This document shows positions 38,181 through 46,279 of a stretch of DNA of 64,000 bases, piece after piece. The stretch's first letter is position 1, and each line of letters begins with the position of its first letter. This DNA is from Desulfobulbus sp. (GTDB lineage: Bacteria > Desulfobacterota > Desulfobulbia > Desulfobulbales > Desulfobulbaceae): the NCBI GenBank assembly GCA_009780825.1, contig WQZH01000003.1, positions 62,001-126,000 of the forward strand, given 5' to 3'. The translations under genes were made by a program, and so were the position numbers. The notes under the pieces are model-generated. The model saw nothing but the letters and a program-made list of their open reading frames with translations. It was not told the origin of the DNA and did not search any database.

Positions 38181-38846
38181 TCATGCATTGCCCAGCGGCA
38201 CGCTGATCACCTCGCGTTCAGGAAGCAACAGAGCTGTCAAGCGGCCACCATACACGGCTCCGGTGTCGATTCCGATTTTGTCCGCCGTAAAATAGGGTTC
38301 GGCAAACACGGTGTGACCAAAAACAACAGGCTTGCCAAAGTCATGGGAACTGCTGAGAAAAGAGTTGCGCGCCCACAGGCACCATTGAGCGGTCTGCTGA
38401 CTGAGATGGCGCCCGGGCTGTAGGCCGGCATGCACATAGATGGCGTGCTGATCCTCCCAGAAGAGGGAGAGGCTCCGCAAGAAAGCAATATGGTCGGCCG
38501 GAACCCGCTGCATGATTTCTTCGCGCGTTGCCGAAGGTGAGAGGCCATAGCTGGTCAGAGTCTGCAGCCCGCCGACCTGCAGGAAAAAGGAACTGTCGTC
38601 ACCCACGAGATATTGATGGAAAAGGAAATCGTGGTTTCCCATCAGAGGCACAATCCGCAGGTGCTGGGAGCCCAAAGACAGGATCGTCGAGACCACCGCC
38701 TTGGAATCTGGACCTCGGTCGACATAATCGCCTAGGAACACCAACGTATCCGCTCGGTGGCAGACCTTGTCCAAGAGGTGGAGGAGCGCGGTATGGCAGC
38801 CGTGAATATCGCCAATCACACAAGTGGTTGTATTTGCTTTTGACAT
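38181..38846 (-). CDS. PPP-family serine/threonine phosphatase
   Basis: A 221-residue metallophosphatase of the PPP type (PrpA/PphA, bacteriophage lambda phosphatase-like). Motifs in order: VIGDIHGCHTALLHLL, VFLGDYVDRGPDSKAVV, LMGNHDFL and VFGHTVF with later GIDTGAVYGGRLTALLLP. It could remove phosphate from Ser, Thr or Tyr residues or hydrolyse dinucleoside tetraphosphates, as ApaH does. ATG 38846 starts immediately before the first motif. It is divergent from the Wzz gene, with only 36 bases between, so promoters overlap; a functional link to the nearby tyrosine kinase is possible but unproven. Confidence 0.88.
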   Translation of the reverse strand: MSKANTTTCVIGDIHGCHTALLHLLDKVCHRADTLVFLGDYVDRGPDSKAVVSTILSLGSQHLRIVPLMGNHDFLFHQYLVGDDSSFFLQVGGLQTLTSYGLSPSATREEIMQRVPADHIAFLRSLSLFWEDQHAIYVHAGLQPGRHLSQQTAQWCLWARNSFLSSSHDFGKPVVFGHTVFAEPYFTADKIGIDTGAVYGGRLTALLLPEREVISVPLGNA

Positions 38847-38882
38847 AACGGTTGATGACTGAAAAAAACACTTTGAAGGATT

Positions 38883-40457
38883 ATGAATAATCAGCAGCGT
38901 CAGTTGATTAAAAAGTATGTTGATCTCCTGCTGGCCAGATGGCGGCTCATCATCAGTTGCCTGCTCTTGGGGATGACCGTTGGCGTGGGATACTACAAAA
39001 CCGTGCCCCCAGTCTATCAGAGCATTGCCTTGCTCAGCTATGAACAGCAGCAGATCAATCCTGGAAAAATGGATCCTGAGCAAGGGAAGGGCAGGTTGCA
39101 GGACTCCTTGGCAACGCTACGTGAACTTGTAACCAGTCGTAATAACCTTGAAAAGATCATTCAGCAATTTTCCCTGTACGAAGAAGCAAGAAAAAAATTG
39201 CTTCTGGAAGATGTCATCGAGATGTTGCGTAATAATATCACCATCCAGCCTTCTGGTAAAGGTGACATATTCAGCGTGTCTTTTCAGGGAGAAGACCCGA
39301 AGAAAGTGACCAAGGTCACCAATCAACTGGCTTCTCTGTTTATTGAGGAAAATCTGAAATATCGTGAAGAGCGGGCTGCGGAGACCTCGAAATATACCCA
39401 AAGCGAGTTGGCTTCGTCAAAGAAGGTGCTGGACGCAAAAGAGCAGCAGATGCGGGATTACAAGCTGCAATATTTTAATGAGATGCCTGAACAGCGGCCA
39501 GGTAATCTCACGCAGCTCCAGGCCCTCATGAGGCAAAATCAGGATATCCAGAATTCAATCCAAGAGCTTGAACGGACCAAGGTCATGGTGCAGGAACAGG
39601 CAAGCGTGCAGCGAAGCCTCGTCTCATTGAATGCCCCCGGTGACCCGGTTCATGCCGCTTCTCGGTATCCAGAAACCGACGAGGATCGATTGCTGCGGCT
39701 GAAGTCCTATCTTGATGAATTGTTGGGAAAATATACGGATAATCATCCAGAGGTGCGGCGGACCAAACAGATGATCACCCAATTGGAGGAAAAAATAAGC
39801 AAAGGAGGAGCATCTGCCAGAAGAAACGCGGCATCAGGCGTGAGCAAGTCAGCGCAGGCTTCGGAACTGGAAGGCAGCAGGATTCAGATCCAATTGAAAC
39901 AAATTGAAATCAATATCGAGCAATTGCGAGGGGAGCAGGCGAAGATTCCTCCGCAAATCGCCCAGTATAAAAAATGGATTGAAAATGTTCCTGTCCGCGA
40001 AGCGGAATGGGCTGGCTTTACCCGCGATTACAACGAGCTGCGCCGTCATTACGATCAATTGGTCGCCCAGAATTTACAGGCGCAATCCGTGGAGAACCTT
40101 GAACGAAATCAAAGAGGGAGCAAGTTTAAGATCGTCGACTATGCCCGTGACCCCGAAAAACCGTTCAAACCCAATTTCCTGAGAATATTGTTTGCCGCCA
40201 TTGCAGCCGGATTGGGCATAAGTCTCGGGTATATTCTGCTCACCGACTTTGTCGATACCTCATTCAAGAATATCGGAGAGTTGGAGGAATATATCGGCAT
40301 TCCGGTCATCTGTTCCATACCGTTCATCGAAAAAGAGGCCGAGACCAGAAGGGACCGGCTTGTTTTTCGTGTAAGCCTTGTCCTTATTTCCAGCTATGCG
40401 ATTCTGTTGTTCGGGGTCATCGCGTTTATGAAAATTAAGGGTATGATCATCATTTGA
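38883..40457 (+). CDS. Wzz-type polysaccharide chain-length/co-polymerase protein
   Basis: A 524-residue membrane protein of the polysaccharide co-polymerase class. N-terminal helix WRLIISCLLLGMTVGVGYY (near 20), a long periplasmic coiled-coil region, then helices FLRILFAAIAAGLGISLGYILL (near 435) and LVLISSYAILLFGVIAF (near 495). It resembles the chain-length protein often found in PEP-CTERM/exosortase loci (the so-called PEP-CTERM locus subfamily). It sets polymer length and activates the partner tyrosine kinase, encoded two genes later. AAGGATT precedes the start. Confidence 0.85.
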   Translation: MNNQQRQLIKKYVDLLLARWRLIISCLLLGMTVGVGYYKTVPPVYQSIALLSYEQQQINPGKMDPEQGKGRLQDSLATLRELVTSRNNLEKIIQQFSLYEEARKKLLLEDVIEMLRNNITIQPSGKGDIFSVSFQGEDPKKVTKVTNQLASLFIEENLKYREERAAETSKYTQSELASSKKVLDAKEQQMRDYKLQYFNEMPEQRPGNLTQLQALMRQNQDIQNSIQELERTKVMVQEQASVQRSLVSLNAPGDPVHAASRYPETDEDRLLRLKSYLDELLGKYTDNHPEVRRTKQMITQLEEKISKGGASARRNAASGVSKSAQASELEGSRIQIQLKQIEINIEQLRGEQAKIPPQIAQYKKWIENVPVREAEWAGFTRDYNELRRHYDQLVAQNLQAQSVENLERNQRGSKFKIVDYARDPEKPFKPNFLRILFAAIAAGLGISLGYILLTDFVDTSFKNIGELEEYIGIPVICSIPFIEKEAETRRDRLVFRVSLVLISSYAILLFGVIAFMKIKGMIII

Positions 40458-40490
40458 GACTCACACTCGGCTATTGCGCACGAATTCAAC

Positions 40491-41492
40491 ATGTATACCA
40501 AGTATTACAGTCTGGCTAAAAAACCCTTCGCTCTGACGCCTGACCCATCCGTGGTCTTCATGAGTGAGACGCATCAGGAAGGGTTGGCCATCCTCAAGTA
40601 CGGCATCATCAGCAAAAAATGTTTTCTGGTGATGACCGCCGACGTCGGTTCAGGCAAAACGACATTGTTGCAGGCCCTCGTGAATTCGCTGGAGCAGGGT
40701 ATCCATCTCTGTCTCATCAACAATCCGATCCTCCATCGTGACGAATTTTTTTCCTACATAGCCAAACAGCTTGGATTGCGCTGGGACGGCAATAAGGCCA
40801 TGTTTTTGATAGAATTCGGCAGGCTGCTCAAAGAATGTTACCAAAAGAAGGAGCGGGTACTGCTGATTTTTGATGAAGCCCATGTCCTCCCTGTTGACCT
40901 GTTGGAAGAAATACGCCTGCTCTCCAATTTGGAAGAAAAGGGACAAGACGTACTTTCGATTTTTCTGGTGGGGCAGCCGGAGCTCAATGAGCGCATGAGT
41001 GACGACCGGTTGCTGCCCCTGCGTCAGCGCATAGGTATCCGCTTCCATCTTGATAGATTTTCCCTCCATGAGACCCGGCAATATATCCTGTTCCGTTTGC
41101 GCCACGCAGGAGCTCGGCATTTCAGTATTTTTTCCGATGATGCCATTGCCGAGGTGCACCAGGTCAGCCAGGGAACACCTCGCTTGATCAACATTATTTG
41201 TGATCATGCCTTACTGTCGGGGTTCTCGGAAAGCAAACCAGTGATTGATGCGGAACTCATTAAAGAGTGTGTCGAGGATCTGCATTTCCCCGGCGAGGAG
41301 AATGCCTTGCCCGTCCCCAAGCAAGCCAAACCTGACAAGATATACCTACTCGTGGCGTACGCGGGGAGCGTTGTCATACTGCTTCTGACGATTCTTGTCG
41401 TGATGGAAATGTTGCCGGCCACCCGGGACATTTCTCTTCTTGACAAGGTACTACCTGATTCATTGTTGCAGTATCTTCATTTTTTAAGGTAG
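40491..41492 (+). CDS. ExeA-like AAA ATPase
   Basis: A 333-residue AAA protein. Walker A is TADVGSGKTTLLQAL near residue 48 and Walker B is VLLIFDEAHVL near 125. The starting MYTKYYSLAKKPFALTPDP is the hallmark of ExeA/GspA-like ATPases. A C-terminal membrane segment (YLLVAYAGSVVILLLTILVVMEM) anchors it in the inner membrane. Such ATPases occur with Wzz and tyrosine kinases in polysaccharide export loci, where the precise job is unsettled. Confidence 0.85.
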   Translation: MYTKYYSLAKKPFALTPDPSVVFMSETHQEGLAILKYGIISKKCFLVMTADVGSGKTTLLQALVNSLEQGIHLCLINNPILHRDEFFSYIAKQLGLRWDGNKAMFLIEFGRLLKECYQKKERVLLIFDEAHVLPVDLLEEIRLLSNLEEKGQDVLSIFLVGQPELNERMSDDRLLPLRQRIGIRFHLDRFSLHETRQYILFRLRHAGARHFSIFSDDAIAEVHQVSQGTPRLINIICDHALLSGFSESKPVIDAELIKECVEDLHFPGEENALPVPKQAKPDKIYLLVAYAGSVVILLLTILVVMEMLPATRDISLLDKVLPDSLLQYLHFLR

Positions 41493-41504
41493 CCGGAGGG
41501 CTTT

Positions 41505-42638
41505 GTGGGCAAGGTATTCAAGGCATTAAAGCGGGCGGATGAAGATGTGACCAAGGTAATGGAGGCGCCATCGGTGCCTGATGAGCCCATCTATGCTCCT
41601 CAGACATCCGCACCGGCAGTTCCTCCACCGCCGCCATCGGCGCCGGATAAGCCCATCTATGCTCCTCAGGCATCCGCACCGGCAGTTCCTCCACCGCCGC
41701 CATCGGTGCCTGATGAGCCCATCTATGCTCCTCGAACATCCACACCGGCAGTTTCTCCACCGCCGCCATCGGCGCCGGATAAGCCCATCTATGCTCCTCG
41801 AACACCCGCACCGGCAGCTTCTCCACCGCCGACAGCGATGCCGAATAAGACCAGCCATGCTCCTCGGGCATCTACACCGACAGCTCCTCCACCGCCGACA
41901 ACCTCTGTTGATGCTGCCAACCTGTCGCATCCCGGACAATGGGACGACCGGCTGGTTCTCGCTACAGCGAGCACTGGCCCAGTGGCAGAAAGCATCCGTG
42001 CCTTGCGAACGCGCATTCTGTTTCCAGCTTCAGGAAAACCTCCCCGGACCATCTTGGTGACCAGCGCTTCTCCTGGTGAAGGGAAAAGCTTCATCTGCGC
42101 CAACTTGGGGATTTCCCTCGCCCAAGGAGTGGACAACTACTGTTTGCTGGTGGACTGCGATCTGCGGAAACCGATGCAACACACTCTTTTTGGCCAGAGC
42201 AATACGGTGGGCTTGTCCGACTATCTTCGCCATAGGACGCCGATACCGGATCTGTTGTGCTCACCCGGTGTTGAGAAGCTCTCTTTGCTCCTGGCCGGCC
42301 CCCGCTCCATCAATCCCGCCGAACTCCTCGGATCGGCGGCCATGAGCCGCCTGATGGATGAATTGGCCCAGCGATACGACGACCGTATTGTTCTCTTAGA
42401 CAGTCCGCCGATCCATGCAGCCAGCGAGACTGCGGTCCTGGCACAGCATGTGGATGGAGTGGTGCTGGTGGTCCGTTCCGGTCTCGCTCGCCGTGAATAT
42501 GTGAAAGCCTTGGCCGAGACCATCGGCCGCGACAAGATTCTGGGTATCGTTTTTAATGCCTATCGGGCGACCATGCTTGATTACAGGGTATTCGGCTATT
42601 ACGAATATCAAAAAGATTATTATTATGGAGAACAATAG
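41505..42638 (+). CDS. CpsD/CapB-type tyrosine kinase with proline-rich repeats
   Basis: A 377-residue BY-kinase. Residues ~22-132 hold five copies of a 22-residue proline-rich repeat; then comes the kinase domain with Walker A TSASPGEGKSFICANLG (near 190), Walker A' LLVDCDLRKP (near 220) and IVLLDSPP (near 298). The C terminus is Tyr-rich (YYEYQKDYYYGEQ), the usual autophosphorylation tail. There is no own membrane helix; the Wzz protein two genes upstream would supply that domain. It controls polymer export through cycles of phosphorylation. Start is GTG 41505 after GGAGGG. Confidence 0.9.
   Translation: MGKVFKALKRADEDVTKVMEAPSVPDEPIYAPQTSAPAVPPPPPSAPDKPIYAPQASAPAVPPPPPSVPDEPIYAPRTSTPAVSPPPPSAPDKPIYAPRTPAPAASPPPTAMPNKTSHAPRASTPTAPPPPTTSVDAANLSHPGQWDDRLVLATASTGPVAESIRALRTRILFPASGKPPRTILVTSASPGEGKSFICANLGISLAQGVDNYCLLVDCDLRKPMQHTLFGQSNTVGLSDYLRHRTPIPDLLCSPGVEKLSLLLAGPRSINPAELLGSAAMSRLMDELAQRYDDRIVLLDSPPIHAASETAVLAQHVDGVVLVVRSGLARREYVKALAETIGRDKILGIVFNAYRATMLDYRVFGYYEYQKDYYYGEQ
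41571..41900 (+). repeat. Five tandem 66-bp coding repeats
   Basis: Five head-to-tail 66-base units, each encoding 22 residues of the pattern S-x-P-D-x-P-I-Y-A-P-x-x-S-x-P-A-x-x-P-P-P-P. The first four are close copies and the fifth is degraded. In-frame unit length means copy-number change would lengthen or shorten a flexible linker without breaking the kinase. Confidence 0.9.
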
Positions 42639-42937
42639 GTTTCCCGGACAGTTCTGTCGTGTGGAGGACCCAGGCCCTGACTTTTCATCATCTGTCATAC
42701 GACATGGCATTTGTGGGTGTACGCTGTCAACAGGGACGCTCTTGTTCTTGCAATGTCCTATGCGAGATAACTCGGGACAAACGGAATCCTTTTTGGATCT
42801 GAATCAGATCGTTTCTTGTAGCTGACCACCGGACAACTGATATGTCCTCTCCCCTTTTCGGAGAAGGTGGCTGAGTAGCTTGGCCTCAGATTTTGTTCAC
42901 CAAAGCAACGACAACATAGCCCAAGAAAAGGAAGCAC

Positions 42938-43531
42938 ATGCGGACAGTAAAAAGAAAGATGACAGGGCAGGAGGCGCTCGAGGCCCTGTTGGCAGGGAAT
43001 AAACGGTTTGTTTCGGGAAATCTTGAGCGACCCAACCACTGTGAAGAATCGCGAAAGGAGCTCGTCGCCGGGCAGAGCCCGATAGCTGTGGTGCTCGCCT
43101 GTGCCGATTCACGGGTGCCTCCAGTTGATGTGTTCGACCAGGGATTGGGCGATCTGTTTGTGCTGCGTGTTGCCGGCAACCTCATCAACGACCATATCCT
43201 GGGCAGCATTGAATACGCGGTTGCTCATCTGCATACTCCGCTCGTCATGGTCTTGGGCCACTCCTCCTGCGGCGCGGTCACTGCGGTGGCGCAAGGAGCC
43301 AAGTTGAATGGGCACATTGCCTGCCTCACCCCATCGATCGATGCGGCCCTGAAAAGAACGAAGGGACAGGATGGCCACTGGCCGGACAATGCCGCCAGGG
43401 AGTTGGCAAGGGCCAACGCCAAAAAAATCGCGGAGTCGGAACCCATCATCGCCGATCTGGTGCAAGAAGAAAAAGTGCTTGTGGTCGCAGCCTATTACAA
43501 TTTGGCGACCGGCGAGGTAATCCTGTTGTAA
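42938..43531 (+). CDS. Beta-class carbonic anhydrase
   Basis: A 197-residue zinc enzyme interconverting carbon dioxide and bicarbonate. Zinc ligands are visible as Cys in VLACADSRVPP (near 55, with the Asp-Arg dyad) and His and Cys in GHSSCGAV (near 108). Length is typical. AAGGAAG precedes the ATG. It lies alone with a terminator downstream; about 300 bases ahead of it (42639-42937) hold no gene. Bicarbonate supply for carboxylation fits an anaerobe with acetyl-CoA metabolism. Confidence 0.93.
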   Translation: MRTVKRKMTGQEALEALLAGNKRFVSGNLERPNHCEESRKELVAGQSPIAVVLACADSRVPPVDVFDQGLGDLFVLRVAGNLINDHILGSIEYAVAHLHTPLVMVLGHSSCGAVTAVAQGAKLNGHIACLTPSIDAALKRTKGQDGHWPDNAARELARANAKKIAESEPIIADLVQEEKVLVVAAYYNLATGEVILL

Positions 43532-43632
43532 GCATCGATGGAGAGCAAACAGGACGTCCTGATCCTGGAAAATATTCCCGGCATCCGTTGTTTTGTGCCC
43601 CCTTTCAGCCACCCGATCGTGTCGGGAATATG

Positions 43633-43660
43633 AACCAGCTCTTATCGTGCTGGTTTTTTT
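43633..43660 (+). terminator. Terminator after carbonic anhydrase gene
   Basis: AACCAGC and GCTGGTT form a seven-base stem around a nine-base loop, ending in a run of seven T's. It lies about 100 bases after the carbonic anhydrase stop. Confidence 0.75.
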
Positions 43661-43674
43661 ATTGTGCGCCGTCC

Positions 43675-43800
43675 CGGTGCGTGAGATCAGAGAGGAAAGC
43701 TCTCTACGGACCCGGCAAGGTATCCATCGCGATGGATCAGGCAGGGGAACCTGCAGGCAATGCGCTGTCCTGGGGAACAAAAACCGTAGCCGAGGCAGCC
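43675..43800 (+). ncRNA. Candidate structured RNA or leader
   Basis: Three hairpins follow one another: AGAGAG-GAAAG-CTCTCT (43689-43705), ATCCAT-CGCG-ATGGAT (43722-43737) and GCAGG-GGAA-CCTGC (43741-43754); the last has a GNRA-like loop. Protein-coding potential here looks poor. It might be an independent small RNA or the 5' leader of the nth-xth gene. It does not match any riboswitch or housekeeping RNA consensus I remember, including RNase P, 6S, SRP or cobalamin. Strand is uncertain because palindromic stems fold either way. Confidence 0.25.
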
Positions 43801-43885
43801 GCAACTATCCTGTTGCTCCATAATTGTACTATGGAAAATCTATGGGACAGCCCAGAGGGAAGCAACATATCCTTCTCGGGGGAAT

Positions 43886-43906
43886 CTGATAACTGATAAC
43901 TGATGA
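43886..43906 (+). repeat. Short 7-bp tandem repeat
   Basis: CTGATAA CTGATAA CTGATGA: three tandem heptamers just before the nth-xth start. The unit length is not a multiple of three and could vary by slippage. Biological meaning is unclear. Confidence 0.6.
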
Positions 43907-43926
43907 CTGGTTTGGCGGGTGCGAGC

Positions 43927-45381
43927 ATGACATTTCCTCTGCAGGATGTTCTTGCCTTGTTGAAAAAAGAGGTTCAGGAATATCAGGTCCCTGTGGTTGA
44001 TCTGATTGCGGCGCAAACCAGCGATCCCTTCAAGATTCTGGTGGCCACACTCCTGTCGGCGCGGACCAAAGACGAGGTGACCGCCGCCGCGTCGCGGCGG
44101 CTTTTTGCCCGGGCTGGAACAGTTGAGGAATTGGCTCGCCTGACGGTCGAGGAATTGGAGCAACTGATTTATCCTGTGGGGTTTTATCGCAATAAGGCCC
44201 GGTTTCTCAAGCAGCTTCCCATGGTGTTGCAGGAACGGTTCTTTGGAGCCATCCCTCAGGATATCGATGCATTGGTCAGCCTGCCGGGCGTCGGACGCAA
44301 AACTGCCAATCTGGTGTTGGCGGTTGCCTTTGGGAAAGCGGCCATCTGCGTGGATACCCATGTGCATCGCATCATGAATATATGGGGGGTAGTCAAGACC
44401 GCAACCCCCCTGCAGACCGAGATGGCCTTGCGGCGGATCCTGCCGGAACAGTCATGGGCGGAAGTGAATTCCATTCTGGTTGCCTTCGGCCAGGGGACAT
44501 GCACACCGGTACGGCCTCACTGCGACCGCTGCGTGGTCACAAGCTGGTGCCCGCGCATGGGCGTGACGCCTCGGGCCGTCCAGGCGGCGGGTAAGAGAAT
44601 GGCCCTGCGGCGAATGGAGGAGAAGAAATTTGTCTCCTGGAATGTCAATGGCATACGGGCGGCCATGCAGAAAGGACTGCTGGAAGTATTGCGCGGTTTC
44701 GATGCCGATATCGTCGCTCTGCAGGAGATCAAGGCGCAGCCGGAGCAGTTGCCGGCCCCACTGCAACACATTGATGGGTACCATGCGTTCTGGAATCCGG
44801 CGCAAAAGAAAGGCTATGCCGGGACAGCGGTCTTGAGCAAGAGGGCTCCGCTCCAGGTATGGCATGGACTCGATGAGCCCCGGTTCGACGAGGAGGGACG
44901 GGTGCTCACCCTTGAGTTCGCTGACTTTTACTTCATCAACGTCTATACGCCCAATGCGCAGCCCGAGTTGCGCCGTCTTGCCTTCAAACAGGATTTCAAT
45001 CAGGCTTTGCTTGCCCACATGGACCGCCTCGCCCGGGTCAAATCGCTCGTGCTCTGCGGCGATCTGAACGTAGCCCACAAGGAGATCGATCTGGCCAATC
45101 CCAAGGACAACATCCGTAATCCTGGTTTCTCCCCGCAGGAACGCGCCTGGATGGATAGGATCGTCGAGGCTGGGTACATCGATACCTTCAGGAAATTCGA
45201 CGCCTCGCCAGCGCGATACACCTGGTGGAGCTATCGCTTCAATGCCCGGGCAAAAAATATTGGCTGGAGAATCGACTATTTCATCGTCGACCGAGCCAGT
45301 GGCGACCGCGTCGTTGAGGCGGCCATTCACGACGAAATCACAGGCTCGGACCATTGTCCGGTGAGCATGGTGTTTCGCTGA
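43927..45381 (+). CDS. Endonuclease III-exonuclease III fusion (Nth-Xth)
   Basis: A single open frame of about 484 residues joins two base-excision repair enzymes. Residues ~1-215 are endonuclease III: helix-hairpin-helix LPGVGRKTANLVL with catalytic Lys, VDTHVHRI with catalytic Asp, and a complete 4Fe-4S loop C-x6-C-x2-C-x5-C (CTPVRPHCDRCVVTSWC). Residues ~228-484 are exonuclease III/AP endonuclease: FVSWNVNGIRA, LQEIKAQ, GDLNVAHKEID and GSDHCPV. The glycosylase-lyase product is the AP endonuclease's substrate, so the fusion could channel intermediates. A possible internal start (ATG GAG GAG) precedes the Xth part. The Nth start could also be ATG 43903. Confidence 0.9.
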   Translation: MTFPLQDVLALLKKEVQEYQVPVVDLIAAQTSDPFKILVATLLSARTKDEVTAAASRRLFARAGTVEELARLTVEELEQLIYPVGFYRNKARFLKQLPMVLQERFFGAIPQDIDALVSLPGVGRKTANLVLAVAFGKAAICVDTHVHRIMNIWGVVKTATPLQTEMALRRILPEQSWAEVNSILVAFGQGTCTPVRPHCDRCVVTSWCPRMGVTPRAVQAAGKRMALRRMEEKKFVSWNVNGIRAAMQKGLLEVLRGFDADIVALQEIKAQPEQLPAPLQHIDGYHAFWNPAQKKGYAGTAVLSKRAPLQVWHGLDEPRFDEEGRVLTLEFADFYFINVYTPNAQPELRRLAFKQDFNQALLAHMDRLARVKSLVLCGDLNVAHKEIDLANPKDNIRNPGFSPQERAWMDRIVEAGYIDTFRKFDASPARYTWWSYRFNARAKNIGWRIDYFIVDRASGDRVVEAAIHDEITGSDHCPVSMVFR

Positions 45382-45436
45382 CGGTTTTCGTCTCAGAACA
45401 GCGTCTGGCTGATGAAGGCGTGGTGAGGAATCGGGT

Positions 45437-46279
45437 TCAGCGGGTGCCGCCCTTTGCTGTCTGTCGGCATCGCCACCACCACAGCAGGGGCGCCACGATG
45501 ATCATGACCAGGCAGAGCAACTGTCCCATGGAGAGCGCCGATCCGATCAGTCCGATCTGTGGATCCGGTTCACGGACAAATTCGACCAAGAAGCGAACGC
45601 AGCCGTAGAGGCCGAGAAAAAGAATCAGCACGGAGCCATGTGGCCAGCGGCTTGAGGACGCCTGCTGCCACGGTTTTGCTTTGATGGCCCACAGGATTGC
45701 AAACAGGGTCAACCCTTCGAGCAATGCCTCGTAGAGCTGCGAGGGATGCCTGGGCAGCGGTCCGCCTTCGGGGAAGATCATGCCCCAGGGGACCGTGGTG
45801 ATCCGGCCAAAGAGTTCTCCATTGATAAAGTTGCCCAAACGGCCGAAGAAGAGGCCGATGGGCACCGCGACGATGAACAGATCAGCGGCTTTCCAGAAAT
45901 TGAGCCCCATGCGGCGGCAGCAGAGCACGCCGGCGAGGATCGCTCCCAGGCAGCCGCCGTGGAAGGACATGCCCCCGGTCCAAAGGGCCGGGATGGCGAG
46001 CGGATGGGCAAGATAATAGGAGAGATTGTAGAACAGGACATAGCCGAGGCGTCCTCCGATCACCACCCCGATGATCAGAAAAAGGTGCAGGTCATCAAGC
46101 CGGTCAACGATCTGCTGCCAGTGAAATCGTTTGGCCTGGTACAGAACCAGCAGATAGGCGGCGGCAAAGCCGAGGACATACATCATGCCGTACCAGCGGA
46201 TCTGGATCGGGCCCACGGCAAGCATCACCGGATCGATGGTGGGATACGCAATCATAGATATTTTGGGGGTGCCGGTCAA
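45437..46279 (-). CDS. lgt: Prolipoprotein diacylglyceryl transferase
   Basis: A 280-residue inner-membrane enzyme with about seven helices. It transfers diacylglycerol from phosphatidylglycerol to the lipobox Cys of prolipoproteins. The signature [14 protein letters not shown] is near residue 150, and [10 protein letters not shown] near 105 holds the key His. It overlaps the mnmG stop by four bases and is cotranscribed with it. An internal ATG (46255) is an alternative start. Confidence 0.95.
   Translation of the reverse strand: MTGTPKISMIAYPTIDPVMLAVGPIQIRWYGMMYVLGFAAAYLLVLYQAKRFHWQQIVDRLDDLHLFLIIGVVIGGRLGYVLFYNLSYYLAHPLAIPALWTGGMSFHGGCLGAILAGVLCCRRMGLNFWKAADLFIVAVPIGLFFGRLGNFINGELFGRITTVPWGMIFPEGGPLPRHPSQLYEALLEGLTLFAILWAIKAKPWQQASSSRWPHGSVLILFLGLYGCVRFLVEFVREPDPQIGLIGSALSMGQLLCLVMIIVAPLLWWWRCRQTAKGGTR

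Noticed and set aside
43588-43896. 102-residue ORF after carbonic anhydrase
   Set aside because: Covers the terminator and hairpin stretch; composition looks non-coding.
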